Assembly: GCA_019633425.1 (NCBI GenBank)
Contig: WSUB01000003.1
Location: 375,480 to 439,479 of the forward strand
Source: Tulasnella sp. 424
Taxonomy: Eukaryota; Basidiomycota; Agaricomycetes; Cantharellales; Tulasnellaceae
Reading direction: 5' to 3'
DNA: 64,000 nt
Under the pieces are notes generated by a model. That model ran no database searches. It had not been told where the DNA came from and saw nothing but the letters and a program-made list of their open reading frames with translations. How positions within the stretch are numbered: position 1 is the first letter of the stretch; every line of letters starts with the position of its first letter. Below, in pieces: positions 33,863 to 45,865 of this stretch. A program made the position numbers and the translations under genes.

Positions 33863-35151
33863 ATGAGTAGCAGCAACCTGAGTGCTGTTACTGCTCGTGA
33901 CTATGATGAAGATGATCCTCAAGCTGTAGGGAGTTCATGCCTTGTGAATCGATGAGACCCACACTGACTGTTCGACGCCCAGGAGCGAATATTCCAATCT
34001 ATGGAATCTCTCAGGGTTATAAAAGATCAGCTGGAATTTGACGAGCCGAGACGTACTATAGGCAAGGGAGGATTTGGCATCGTTGAACGAGCCGTTTTCC
34101 ATCCGCCGGCCGCGAACCCCGTTGTCGTTGCGGTGAAACGGATTCCGGGGCGGTCTGTGAGCTTCAATAGGCTGAAAAAGGTCAGAGGACAACGCTTTTA
34201 TTGTGGTTCGTGGAGCTCATGGCTACGGTGTAGAGAACTGGGCGCGAGATCCTCATATGGTCGAAGCTCTCGCACGCCAATATCATTCCTTTCCTCGGGT
34301 ATGAGTGGAGCGAAGCGGAGGAAGAAGTTTGGCTTGTCTGTCCATGGCAAGCTAAAGGCACCATCCGTGACTATCTGAGCACTTCCCTCGCTGGTATTGA
34401 AAAAAGGATGAAACTGGTATGGTTCTGCCCTCGAACCGCTAGCGGCCTGTACGGTTGACTTTGGGCCTCGATCAGATCATCCACACGGCAGAAGCCCTCG
34501 ATTACTTGCATACCCTAAATCCTCCCATATGTCACGGCGACATCAAAGGGGTACGGCGGTCACTTTAGTCTGGGTCTTTTGTTGGCTTACCAACTGGGCA
34601 ACAGGCAAACGTCCTTGTCACTGAAAGCGAAGACGCCATGCTCACAGATTTTGGACTGTCGCGAATGCTTGACGATAGCCTAACTAATTTAGAGACCACC
34701 AAGGAATTTCAAGGTTCAATTCCTTGGTGTAGTCCTGAGCTATTTGAGGCAGAAGTATGCATTCGAAGTCCAGCTAGCGACGTCTGGGCATGGGCATGGC
34801 TCGTCTACGAAGTAAGTGTTTAGACAGGCTTCACCATCCCCCTGAATACAACAATAACTAGCCAACCCTTTAAAACAGGTAATTACAGGAAAGGTCCCCT
34901 TTAGCAACGTCTCCAACCCAGCCAAAATTATTTATAACATTTTGGAAAGGAAGTGGACTGCCAATCCCCCCGACGCCTCGTTCGACGGGCTATCCGATTT
35001 GTGGGGCACACTCGATCTATGTTGGAATGCTGACCCGGCTCTTCGCACAACAATGTCTCAATGTTTGAGCGCGGTTAAAGCTTTGGTTTGTAACAAGTTC
35101 ACTTCGACGGCAGAATCGTTTCTCACTCGAAGAACGCATTGCCTAATTTAG
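33863..35151 (+). CDS. Protein kinase domain (basidiomycete TKL-like), possibly first half of a kinase-pseudokinase gene
   Basis: Exons: 33863-33925, 33983-34180, 34234-34416, 34476-34550, 34605-34811, 34879-35085, all in phase 0. The catalytic features are complete: glycine loop 'GKGGFG' (48-53), Lys in 'VAVKRI' (73), 'CHGDIKGANVLV' with Asp170 and Asn175 (HGD in place of HRD, common in these fungal kinases), 'LTDFGLS' with Asp188, and 'PWCSPELF' for the APE motif. The C-lobe reads 'SDVWAWAWLVYEVITGKVPF' and 'LWGTLDLCWNADPALRTTMSQCL'. After 35085 there are two options: read-through to the TAG at 35149-35151, giving a stand-alone kinase, or splicing from GTTTGT at 35086 to 35152, which would join it to the pseudokinase downstream. 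I cannot decide. Substrate unknown. Confidence 0.8.
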
Positions 35152-36763
35152 AAGCCTCCCACAAGCTATGTGGTTCCGGAGCTCAACGTCAACGAGGACA
35201 GACTCAGTAAGTTTAGCGGGAGGAGGTCGTTGATGTTCGCGACAATTTACCGACCTGCGGTTGAATAGAATCTTTCGAGCGGTCAAGAGACGAAGGTTCG
35301 TATCAATATCTATTCCGCAGGCTCGTAGCAACAGCACTCATAGAGATTATTCCGATTCCCGCTTAGAGGCAGATATCCCCTCACACCGCGAGCTCGATGG
35401 TCGTCTTGCGCCTCCATCTGCATCACCTCCGCCCGCCGTTACCCCGTCATTAGGAGGTAGACAAAGCCCTTCGTCAAAAAGAGGGCCTTCTCCATCCCCT
35501 GACTCCGCAGGTCGTAGTGGGGGTAGGAGTACCAGTCCCGGGGGCCGTGGACGTGGTGCGGGTTCACGGAGCTCAAGCCCCCGTCAGCAGGGCATCCGGC
35601 CGAATGAGGATTTACGCGAAACTGGAAAACCTCGCAACCTCACTTCTGTCCTGTCTCGGCACCAATGGAACGCCTTACGACAGTATGATGACCCTTGCTC
35701 GATCTTCAGGACGTCGCTAATCCCAGGCTCTGTGAGCTGTCTCGTTCTACACGTGATCCATAAGCGAGACTCACGGAGACTTTTCTAGCGAGTGATGGCT
35801 CTTGTTTGCGTTACTCAAGTGTACCGAACTAATACCGAGAGGACGACTGCCGCAACACGTTTGATGGAGAAGTTAACTCAACATCGACGAAAGCTTTCAT
35901 CTCCAAACATAGCCCACTGGGTTGGATTTGGGTTTATTTCTCCTTGGAACTACGCGTGTCTAGTACGCTATCAAGACCCTGGTTCGCTCCGTCTCAATGA
36001 ATATCTCGAAGAGCATCCTTCCGCGAATAGGTTCGACATTGTAGGTAGAAGCTATGTACGTGACGCTGCAATTCGTAGACTCAGATTCCTCTTCGAAGGT
36101 CAAGCAAATTGCGAACGGGCTAGAGTGCCTCCATTCCAACAATATTGTACACGGCGACTTACGTATGGTACGGGCACGGAGGACCAGGCTTACGTGGCGT
36201 TCCGAAACCGGAGGCTAACTTTTTCCTCCCGTCAGAATACCTTTGTCGTCAGCGTCTCTGGTGTAGTGCAAGTGGCCGGCTTTGGTCTGGTAGAACTGCT
36301 CGGAGTCGCACCGGAGGACCTGTTCACGATTCGCGTCAGTTCGTTGGAAGTCTTACAAGGCGCTCCCCCGACAACCGCCTCGGACGTTTACGCTTTTGCA
36401 AACGTTGCTCTGGGTGAGTGAGACTTCTGTCCCCGCTTCCGCTGCTTATAACACTTTGCCGCAGAGGTCTTCACAGGGAGTCAGCCCTGGGTCAAGCTGG
36501 CCCGCGATGCTACCGTTCTCGGGGCGCTTCACCGCGGGAGCCATTCCAAAGCTGAAAGTTACCCTGATTTCCCTAACAAGGCGGTTCTCTGGGATCTCTT
36601 TAAACTATGTTGGGATCCTGATCCTGCAAAGCGCCCCGTGATGGGTCAAGTGAACAAAACGGTACGCTTCGCTCAAAATACTGGTTATCTTGGCTGTTTA
36701 TACTGAGGCATTGCGCCGCAGTTGTTGCGGATAGCAAAAGGGCTCAGTGGTCTTTGCCGCTGA
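35152..36763 (+). CDS. Pseudokinase domain with Ser/Arg/Pro-rich linker (second half of the kinase gene, or a separate gene)
   Basis: The linker exon(s) at about 35269-35790 encode Ser/Arg/Gly/Pro-rich low complexity; its splice sites are not resolved. The kinase-like part then runs through about 35792-36040, 36099-36167, 36236-36413, 36465-36661 and 36722-36763. It has the fold landmarks 'MEKLTQHRRKLSSPNIAHWVGF', 'NEYLEEHPSANRFDI', 'VKQIANGLECLHSNNIVHGDLRM', 'ASDVYAFANVALEVFTGSQPW' and 'LFKLCWDPDPAKRPVMGQV'. Catalytic residues are altered: the DFG motif reads GFG ('VQVAGFGLVELLG'), the Asn after the catalytic loop is not in place, and the VAVK lysine position reads 'VCVTQVY'. This suggests an inactive, regulatory or binding domain. 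The last acceptor (36722 against 36708) is uncertain. Confidence 0.55.
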
Positions 36764-37291
36764 ATGTAAGCGGTCGACGGAACGAGATTTACGACGAAAA
36801 TGGGTTCGCATTCGAAGCAGATACTTTGGAGTTTGGTCTTGGAATGTGAATGGATGCTAGAGATGAGCTCGAAGACTGGGCTTGTGACGAGTAATCGATC
36901 GGAAGGGTCTTGGTTTCTACTATTGTCATATTTGTCTGTTGAACCAGAGCTCTTCTGTCGTGCGGTCGCGGAGGAATGAACTTTGTAAACCTCAATAATG
37001 TCTGTCATTGCGCAAAGGAAGCCAAAGGCCTCGTCCAACGACTTGTCCCCGTCGTTTCCTTGACCAATGGGGCACTTAACGTTACGCGCACGAAGCATCG
37101 ATTATTTGAACATGAAAAGCCGAGATGCGAGGTTTCCTGGACTATTGGTGATCTCGCGTGGACCCTCGCACAATTCATCTCTACTCGACAAAGGGGGCAA
37201 AGCATTCAGATACCATTTAACAAACAAGAAGTAGGACATCAAAACTAAATAACCAAACTAAGATCTCAGAGGGGAATTCAGTCTAATAGGA
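36764..37291. other. Convergent 3' intergenic region
   Basis: 528 bases between the kinase/pseudokinase locus and the importin 3' end. Open frames on both strands overlap and lack recognisable features. Confidence 0.45.
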
Positions 37292-40200
37292 TCACGACGA
37301 GGGCACAACGACTTCCGCCTCTTCCTCGTGGTTCATGACTTCCATTAGCTCGGTTTGCTGGTCGACGTTGAGTGAAGTCGTCACAGCTTGATACAGTGCA
37401 GGGTTGGACGTTTGGAGGCCTATAAAAGGGTTTATTTTAGTATAAGAGAGAGGGATATTTCTATATCGCCGATAGCGTACCAGTCAGAGTTTGTTTGAAG
37501 AACGAGTAACAGTCGATTTCGTCGATAACCGTTTCAATCGAAAAGTCTTCAGGGACGGTCTCCTCGGACTCGTCACTGCCTGATTCCGAGGGCACGTATT
37601 CTCCATCTTCGTCATCATCAGCACCGATAGATCCCTCCACGCTCTGAGACAATTTGGCAATCCGTTTAGCCTGCTTCGCTCGAAGACGAGCATGCTGCGA
37701 GTGGGGCATTCAGTACCAGGTTTGCATCGTTTGTGTAATAAGGGCGTACCTCTTCAGCTAGCATGTCGAGGTATGCGGTTTCTTCATCGAACACGTCACC
37801 ATCTTCATCATCTACACCCAAAGTTGATGAGCATATTTGAGCGCGCAGGCGCGCGGCGCAACTCACCTGCTGGAGGACCGACTACGAGGTCTTCCTCCAT
37901 GTCTTCCTCGCTAGAGTCGTCCTCGTACTCCTCCAGAAGCGCAGCGCGACCTAGAAAGCGACAATAAGCTTACGACGTCGGAGATGTGAACCACGAACTT
38001 ACGATCTTCCGCCTCCGGCAAGTCCTTGAAGATCGCCAGTGTCCCAGCAACGAGACCGCTCCAACCTTCCTTCAGTGCTGGCGGTACAGCATTCGTATCC
38101 ATCTTCAGCAGTTCGCAGAGGGCAAGGATCGACAGCTTCTTGTCATGCACACGCGGTAGGCCTTTCGGATCGTTCATCGCGACGAACCACTTGTCGAAGA
38201 ATGCTCGTGAGCCTCCTTGAGCTTGTTCAAGCGCTTGGAGAGTTAAAACCGGGTTGTAGTAGATAGAGTTGATGATGGTGTCCAAACCAGAGATCTGAAG
38301 GTTAGGCGATTCGGACTTGGCCATCCTTGTTACTGTTGCGTTGATGATGGTCGGGATGGCCTAATAAGACTCCAAGTCAATCCAGTATGCAATTTCGAAG
38401 TCATTAAGAGTCTTACGTCGTTGACATGGCCCTTGAGATTCAAAAGTACTGCCTCAACAAGCTTGAAGCCGTTAATAGCGTCGATGTCTCCAAGATGCTC
38501 GTTGGTGAGAGATGTGATGAAGATGTCGAGAGCCATCCGAATGTACTCGGGATTCTGGATAAAGGCCTCTTTTCCGAACATCAAGAAGTTGCAGAGCGGT
38601 GGAAGCATCTCTGCAAAATAGGGGTGACCCAGTTCCTCTACGTCAGTGAAGAAAACCTCGATTCCGATCTGAGAACCGTACCATCCAGGTAGTCGAGAGC
38701 GGGACCCTTGAACAGGTCGTAAGTAATCTTGAATATGGGCCACATGTTAGGAACGATCTTTCGGCAGCGGAAGGTCAGGTTATCGACGAATTCCCAGGCT
38801 TGATCGTACAGCTCTGCCAGGAAATGCGTGGTTAGGCCGGAAGAGGGCTGACGACAGATCAATAACCCACCGATGACTTGGCTCTTCAGAGTTTCAATAA
38901 CAATCGGAATTATGAGCTCTTGGATTTCGAGGAATCTCGAGTCGACTTCCTCAGTCTCGTCAAAACACGCGAGAACCTAGGCGCAGCAAAATCCATGAGA
39001 TGGTCAAGATCATCGTCGAGGCAAAGTTTGCTGCTGCCTACCGTCGCGATGGTCTTGGTGATTCCCATAAGAGCCATGGTCTTGTCATCGGTATCGAGTT
39101 TGCTAGCATCGGTCTCCAAGTCGCCGGCTTCGGCTTCAGCATCAGCCTTGGCAGCTTGCTCGCCCAAGACACGGGTGTAGCTCTCGCACTGGGTATACGC
39201 GCCAGTTAGACACCCGTCGTAGTAGAGAAAGAACGGTCGCGATGAACGTACCAGTCGGGCGACGAGTTGAGGAGCAACAGGTAATAACTCATCCTTGAAC
39301 TCCTCGATGAAAGTCTCCATGCAGTTGGACAAAGCGTCCAAGTCTGTCTCGTCAGCAAGCTTGAAGAGGTCTGAGAATTGGCCAACCGTCAGACGCGAGA
39401 AATAACCGTCAGCACAGATATGAAAATATCGCACCTTGCATTATTTGTGAAAGATTGGGAAGAAGAGCTTGACGGACTACACAGAGCAGAGCAATGGAGT
39501 TAGGTATACGCGATCCAGTTCATGATGCTGTACGGAAAGTCTCACCATCCGTGTCATGGAGAATGGTGCCCAAAGCAAGCGCGGCTTGCACTCGCACAGG
39601 AAGGTCAGGGTCGTTCATAGCAGCCACCAAGGCGCGGAAAGTCGCCTCGTGGTTCTGAAGGCAGAAAGGTTAATGAGTAACGTATCCTTTTGAATGAGAA
39701 GGATAGTGGGTGTCATCTCACCTTGGGATCCTTCCATTCGAAGTTCCAAGCTGATAGGCGTTCAACGACTTGACAAGCCTGCCGAAGGAAATCGGTCCCA
39801 ACAACGTCAGGTTCACTTTCATAGTCATCGGAGAATAAGACGCACGATTTCCCTCATGAATCCAACATTCGACGTGAACTCGGGAAGGACGTAAGACACG
39901 ACAAACGTCTCCATGGCCGGTTTGACTTCCTCGTTCTTCATAATCGTCTCGGCGAGGGCGATGACGATCTGCAGAGCCGCGTATTTATCTTCAGGCGCAG
40001 GGGCCGCTCCAGTTCCCTTCAACGCTTGGTTGACCAACTCCAAGATGCCCATAAACGCCGTCTTGGTTCTGGTCGTGGCCAAGGTATGGACGAAGCCGAC
40101 AGCAGCGGCACGAGGCGAACCGTAATCCTCGAAATCTTCGCTAGATTCGCGGACGTATTCGACGGGGTCGTGTTCGTAGAGTTCTGCTTTGGTGTGGTCG

Positions 40201-41659
40201 AAGCGGAGCTGGGGGAACACGAGGCGGGAGACGAGAGTTTGCGCGTGAGGCTTGAGCATTTCCCATGTGGTCTTGGGTTTGACGCTGGGAAAAGAGTCAC
40301 GATAATTCAGTATAAAGAAAGAAAGGACTAGCTCGAAGGGGGAGAATGCTCTGAAGAGCTCCCTAGTCTCACCAATAACCAAAGAAGTTGAACACCAAGT
40401 TCAAACACTTCTCGCTCATCCAAACTTGGTTCTCAATGAACAACTCGATCTGCTTGAGGTATACACCGAATATTTCCGGAGCAAAAGTCGTGACGAAGTT
40501 CTTGGCAAACTCTCCATATTGCTTCTTCATGGGTTTCGGGATATGCGTCGGGTTGCCGTACCTATCGATCAATGCCCCGTCGTCAATACCCTTTTTGCAG
40601 CCCCCGAAGACAGTCCGTGAAAAAAATCGCTGACCGTTCGAATAGCCTGTTCAGAGTCCGATAAGCCCACTTCTTGGCCTTCCACCAGGCGTGTTTCTCC
40701 CAATCGGTCTTGTCCCCGGGTAAGACGGTGCCAGCTGGGAGCTGCATGTTGATCACTTGGAAGAGGAGGGTACCCCATGGAACGATGCTTTCCGGCGTTT
40801 GTTGGTGCTTTGAGATCCCGGAATAGATGGAGGTGACGTAGGACTTAAGGATGATGTGCAGGAACTCGGCACCCTCCAAGGGAGAAATTGGCGGGTTAGC
40901 GGAGGTGAACTTTTGCCCGAGGGAGACGAGAGTTGGGAAGGTCTGTTCCACGAATTGGAGGAAAATCTTTTCTTTGGTAGGAGTTTTGTATCTGGGAAAG
41001 AGGTACGGTATTGTCAGTTAAAGGTGACGCGCTCAAGGTCAGGGTATCACACAGACTTGTACGACTTGACAATCTCCAGAATGATCAACAGTCCGCCATA
41101 AACAGCAGCCAAGTCTTCGCTGGTCAAGAGACTTGCGGTTGTGGGTAACAACTCGGGCCATTGGTCTGGGAAGTCCTCGTTGATGATGGCTTTGACGATT
41201 GCGGCGAATTGGACGCGGATGCCCCGAGCGGGGGCAGCGATAAGGAGTGGTACGATTCCGTGCTTGACTGCTACGCGGTCAGAAGCGGGTATAGGGGTAG
41301 AGGAGTCTTTGGCGTAGCCGTTTACGACGCGGTTCTTGAGCCAGACGACCATTGCTTGTCGCGTTGTTCTGGGACAGGCCGGGGTAGGGCGCATATTAGA
41401 ATACGCGTCAAATACTGAACCATGGCATCCGCAACGTACAAGTCCACATTGTTGTTAGCAACGATCTGCAAAAGTGCAGAGATCATGCCTTCCTGTTGAC
41501 CGGCCTAAGGGGGGGCATGGTTGAGGGGCTCAGTCCACATCCCAATCCTCCAAAGCCCAGTCAACCTACATTCTTAATCTCGACTTCGGCAGCTTTACGC
41601 GCATTAGCGTCTGCACTAAAGGTAGTTGCGAAGAGGTTCGTTAAGACCTGGGCGTCCAT
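37292..41659 (-). CDS. Importin-7/8-type karyopherin beta (Nmd5/Sxm1-like)
   Basis: Nineteen exons in coding order: 41659-41570, 41504-41440, 41368-41057, 40991-40635, 40561-40373, 40284-39846, 39778-39722, 39654-39546, 39476-39435, 39370-39252, 39188-39042, 38976-38871, 38813-38682, 38637-38417, 38360-38003, 37950-37867, 37811-37750, 37694-37481, 37419-37292; 1076 residues, every phase agreeing. It is a HEAT-repeat nuclear import receptor. The N-terminal importin-beta region reads 'TTRQAMVVWLKNRVVNGY' and 'RVQFAAIVKAIINEDFPDQWPELL'; the family-specific 'HAWWKAKKWAYRTLNRLFERYGNP' block is clear. Later repeats include 'YDQAWEFVDNLTFRCRKIVPNMWPIF' and 'HLGDIDAINGFKLVEAVLLN'. The acidic C-terminus ('EEYEDDSSEEDMEED', 'DDDEDGEYVPSESGSDESEE') matches importin-7/8, which import ribosomal proteins, histone H1 and MAP kinases. 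It is one of the most intron-rich genes in the window. Confidence 0.93.
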
Positions 41660-42591
41660 TGGTTATCTACAAAGACAAGCGCGGTAAGTTTGGATGACTT
41701 GGGATAGAGCGCGTCGACTCGAGGGGAAATGGGGGTGACCTTGCAAAATGCAGGTTCTATATCGTATCAAAGGTCGTAAGAGAAAATAGACAGCGTGAGT
41801 CGATGACTCTTTTTTCTCGTGTTTTGGAGGCGATATACAGACGGCGAGGACGTGAAGAGCACGACGTGAAGAGTGAAGGGGAGAGAATCACGGGCACGCG
41901 CTAAGGGTTTACGTTTGTTTACGCGCCATTCGGATGTCAACACCTCGACAGCGGCGGAGTCCGCCGACGCGTCGAGCACGAGCCCATGCATGCGCCATCG
42001 AAGGCGTTGTGAGTGACAGTGGTGGGGTATGCAAACGCATGTCCCGAGTTAGGTCTTTCGAGTTCCACGGCTCTCAAGGTTCATCCCGGATTAGGTTCAG
42101 CCGGTATGCGCAGTCCCCCCAACCTTCAATCCAAGGTGCGCTCGGAGCTTGCAACTTGGAATATGCGGGGAACGGCCTTTCTGATTCCTTGAGCCTCGGG
42201 AAGGGACTCGAGCGGCTTGCAATCTGGAAGAGCAATGCCCGGTCAAGGGGGCCCTCATGCGTTCTGGAAAGCGACAGCAACGTCGAGAATGATTTAGAAT
42301 TGAACAAAGGCACTTGCACACTTTGCGCAAGAGGGCTAGAAACGCGTGGAAGGTGGAGGGCACTGTCTGGATCTTTCGAGAGATTTCTGGCACGTGCTAC
42401 CGTGTGAGTTATTTGTGGCGTCGAAGGATTTGGAATGCGATGGAATTTGCTGGATGCGTCATAATTGAGATTATAAGTACCAGCCCAGACTCGGGTTCTA
42501 TCCTCAGTCAATCATCAGTTTTCCTATCCCCCTCATCCTCATCCACATCCTCATCCTCTATTACCCCATCTTCTAATCCGCACATACCAAA
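41660..42591. promoter_or_regulatory. Divergent promoter region of the importin gene and HSP70-1
   Basis: 932 bases. A TTCTGGAA at 42262-42269 is a two-unit heat shock element core, and 'ttcgagagatttctgg' near 42380 contains further TTC-type pieces. A 'ttataagtacc' at about 42471 could serve as TATA box, followed by a pyrimidine-rich leader before the HSP70 ATG. HSE assignment rests on a short motif only. Confidence 0.45.
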
Positions 42592-44685
42592 ATGACCAAA
42601 GCTATCGGAATTGACCTTGGAACCACATACTCCTGCGTTGGTGTATGGCAGAATGATCGTGTAGAAATCATCGCCAACGATCGTAAGTCATATCTTCAGT
42701 TCATCTTGAAATTTTGATCCAATGGTGCTGACCACTTGTTCTCTCACTTGCAGAGGGTAACCGAACCACTCCGTCCTATGTGTCCTTCTCGGACAGCGAG
42801 CGTCTCATCGGTGACGCCGCCAAGAATCAAGTCGCCATGAACCCCCACAACACGTAAGTTGACTTGGTATTCTCCTATCATCTTTTAATGATTCTAACAT
42901 TCGCATCACGTTTACAGTGTCTTTGACGCCAAGCGACTCATTGGACGCAAGTTCAACGACGCCGAGGTGCAGGCCGACATCAAGCACTTCTCCTTCAAAG
43001 TTGTGCCCAAGGGTGAAAAGCCCATGATTGAAGTCGAGTACCGTGGCGAGACCAAGACCTTCTCTCCCGAAGAAATCTCCTCGATGGTCCTGCTCAAGAT
43101 GAAGGAAACCGCCGAATCCTACCTTGGTGGTACCGTCAAGGACGCCGTCATCACCGTCCCCGCCTACTTCAACGACTCCCAGCGACAGGCCACCAAGGAT
43201 GCCGGTACCATTTCTGGTCTTAACGTCCTCCGTATCATCAACGAACCCACCGCCGCTGCCATCGCTTACGGTCTTGACAAGCAGGCCACCGGCGAGCGCA
43301 ACGTCCTCATCTTCGATCTTGGTGGAGGAACTTTCGATGTCTCCCTCCTTACCATTGATGACGGTATCTTCGAAGTCAAGGCCACCGCCGGTGACACCCA
43401 TCTTGGTGGTGAGGACTTTGACAACCGTCTCGTCAACCACTTCGTCCAGGAGTTCAAGCGCAAGTTTAAGAAGGACCTCTCCCCCAACGCCCGTGCTCTC
43501 CGTCGTCTGAGAACCGCTTGCGAGCGTGCAAAGCGTACTCTCTCTTCGGCTGCCCAAACCTCCATCGAAATCGACTCGCTCTACGAGGGCATTGACTTCT
43601 ACACCTCCATCACCCGTGCTCGTTTCGAGGAGCTCTGCCAGGACCTCTTCCGCTCTACTCTCGACCCCGTCGAGAAGGTTCTCCGCGACTCCAAGATCGA
43701 CAAGTCTGCTGTTAACGACATCGTCCTCGTTGGTGGTTCCACTCGTATTCCCCGTATCATCAAACTCGTCTCCGACTTCTTCAACGGCAAGGAACCCAAC
43801 AAGTCCATCAACCCCGATGAGGCCGTTGCCTACGGTGCTGCTGTCCAGGCTGCCATCTTGACCGGTGACACCTCTGAGAAGACTTCCCAGGTCCTTCTTC
43901 TCGACGTCGCTCCCTTGTCTCTCGGTATCGAGACCGCCGGTGGTGTCTTCACTCCTCTCATCAAGCGTAACACCACTGTCCCCACCAAGAAGGCCGAGAT
44001 CTTCTCCACTTACGCCGACAACCAGCCGGGTGTGCTCATCCAGGTCTACGAGGGTGAACGTGCACGCACCAAGGACAACAACCTCCTCGGAAAGTTCGAC
44101 CTTACTGGTATCCCACCAGCACCCCGTGGCGTTCCTCAAATCGAAGTCACCTTCGACGTCGACGCCAACGGTATCCTCAACGTCTCTGCCGCCGACAAGA
44201 CCACCGGCAAGTCCAACCGCATCACCATCACCAACGACAAGGGCCGTCTCTCCAAGGAGGAAATCGACCGCATGGTCAACGAGGCCGAGAAGTACAAGGC
44301 TGAGGATGACGCCGCCGCTGCTCGTATCTCCGCCAAGAACGGTCTCGAATCCTACGCTTACAACCTCCGCAACACCATCAACGACTCCAACCTCAAGGAC
44401 AAGTTCGCTGCAGGCGACAAGGAGACCTTGGAGACTGCTGTCAACGAGACCATCTCGTGGCTCGACGCCTCTCAGGAGGCTGCCAAGGAGGAGTACGAGG
44501 AGAAGCAGAAGGAGCTCGAAGGTGTTGCCAACCCGATCATGACCAAGTTGTACGGTGCTGGTGGTGCTCCTCCTGGCGCTGGTGGTTTCCCTGGCGCTGG
44601 TGGCCCCGGCGGTGCTGCTCCCGGCGGATTCCCTGGTGCTGGAGCTGGTCACGACGACGGCCCAAGCGTCGAGGAGGTTGACTAA
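42592..44685 (+). CDS. Cytosolic HSP70 (Ssa-type), copy 1, intact
   Basis: Three exons: 42592-42682, 42754-42853, 42918-44685; 652 residues, normal for a cytosolic HSP70. It is an ATP-driven chaperone. The nucleotide-binding domain shows '[14 protein letters not shown]', '[17 protein letters not shown]', '[13 protein letters not shown]' and '[12 protein letters not shown]'; the substrate domain shows '[16 protein letters not shown]'; the lid and Gly/Ala/Pro-rich tail end in 'PSVEEVD', the TPR co-chaperone docking motif. Codon use is strongly biased to C-ending codons, as in highly expressed genes. Introns 1 and 2 lie at positions shared with copies 2 and 3. Among the three large copies this is the only one with a complete lid and EEVD end, so it is probably the functional gene. 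Confidence 0.96.
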
Positions 44686-44940
44686 AGCGTGTTGGTGTTT
44701 GACCTGTTGGACTATATTGTTCTCGTTTCCTTGCATTGGTTTCCTCGTTCATTTCCTTCTTTCTCTTTGCATGTATCCCCCATCGTTATTCTCCCGCATA
44801 TCCTCATCGTGTAACTAGTTGAAAAAGCAAATATCGTGGATAGACATCGTTTTATCTTCTCATACAGTCCGAGTGTCGTGCGTGAGCGGGAACTAAACCC
44901 TTGTGAAAGAGCGAAGACATTCCAAAGGACCCGCAGTTAG

Positions 44941-45400
44941 AAAAATCCGAGTCCGTATATCCACCATAGCAGGTTTTCTTTGGACGAACGACGACTTCGC
45001 CGCCTTTGACGATGACTTTCCAACCGTACACGGTCCGGAACTCCCGCTAGCGCAGTATTCCTCCGTCCATTCATCCAGTGTTTTAGTAGGTGCCACCAGG
45101 TCGCTATAGAAAAGTCTTCAATCGCGCAGACAGAGGTGTTTTCGAAACGAAGACGATCGCCAGGAAAGAGCAAACGAGCGCCTTGTGAGGTCCGGAGTTT
45201 GGGCGGATATAGACGCCCATGGCGGTAGCCCCAGGTCGTTTCGGCAATGGGCATCCTCTAGACCTTGCTTTCTCTCGAGCGGAGCCGCTTGTCGGGTGGA
45301 GAGAGCCCGGGGTTTGATGGAGGAAGGTTTGGTGAAGAGGGGTTTGTGGGTGGTATGAGAGAACCCGGGGTGATGATTCCTCTGCCAGCCATGAGATTGA
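44941..45400 (-). pseudogene. Partner 1: fragment of the partner membrane-protein gene
   Basis: Pieces of the partner protein are readable on the minus strand: 'NLLWWIYGLGFF', 'TKTLDEWTEEYCAS', 'RLLFPGDRLRFENTSVCAIEDF' and the start-proximal 'GRGIITP' region found also in partner 2. The C-terminal third is missing, an internal deletion joins the membrane segment region to the 'TVYGW' region, and frames change between blocks. This is a remnant, not a gene. Confidence 0.8.
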
Positions 45401-45601
45401 TGGAGACTTGAGGATGGTTAGATATGATAAACTGGGTGTTTAGAAATTAAAGGCGTTGTATCGTTGCTTTGACTAGCGACGACTCAGTGAAGGGTGAAGT
45501 TGAGAAGAGGTCGAAGGGGACGCAGCCCTCTTTGGACTGCTTACCCGGCGCTAATGCTTTAACGCCGTCAGGTCGCGTCAACGACTCCGCCGCATTTACA
45601 G

Positions 45602-45762
45602 AATATTTCACAATAAAATACAAATGAGATACAGATGAGAAATATGCATGGTCAAGCCTGCCTAATGGGGCAAGTGACCCGCCCATGGGGTAATTTCATG
45701 CATATTTATCATCTGTATCCCATTTGTATTTGGGGCTGTGAGATGTCTTTTTCTGTCTTCTG
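45602..45762. mobile_element. Small inverted-repeat (foldback/MITE-like) insertion in the HSP70-2 promoter
   Basis: An inverted repeat of about 36 bases with few mismatches: left arm at about 45616-45650 (AAATACAAATGAGATACAGA...) and right arm at about 45699-45732, its reverse complement, with a 48-base centre. The stretch is flanked by TACAG on both sides (45597-45601 and 45763-45767). The corresponding site upstream of HSP70-3 (near 49327) has a single TACAG followed directly by AAGCC and no insert, so it is an empty site showing insertion after duplication. It encodes nothing. Confidence 0.75.
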
Positions 45763-45865
45763 TACAGAAGCCGACTGCATTTGCCAGTCCATATTTCCCA
45801 GCCTGCTAGTAGTCCATCCTCAGTCCATCCTCAGATATCCCATCCTCTGATCCGCACATACCAAA

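Noticed and set aside
42805..44736. Long open frame (over 600 codons) on the minus strand opposite HSP70-1, with similar ones opposite copies 2 and 3
   Set aside because: HSP70 codon bias (C-ending codons) keeps the antisense frame open; composition is repetitive Val/Gly/Glu/Ser, and introns and motifs belong to the plus strand.
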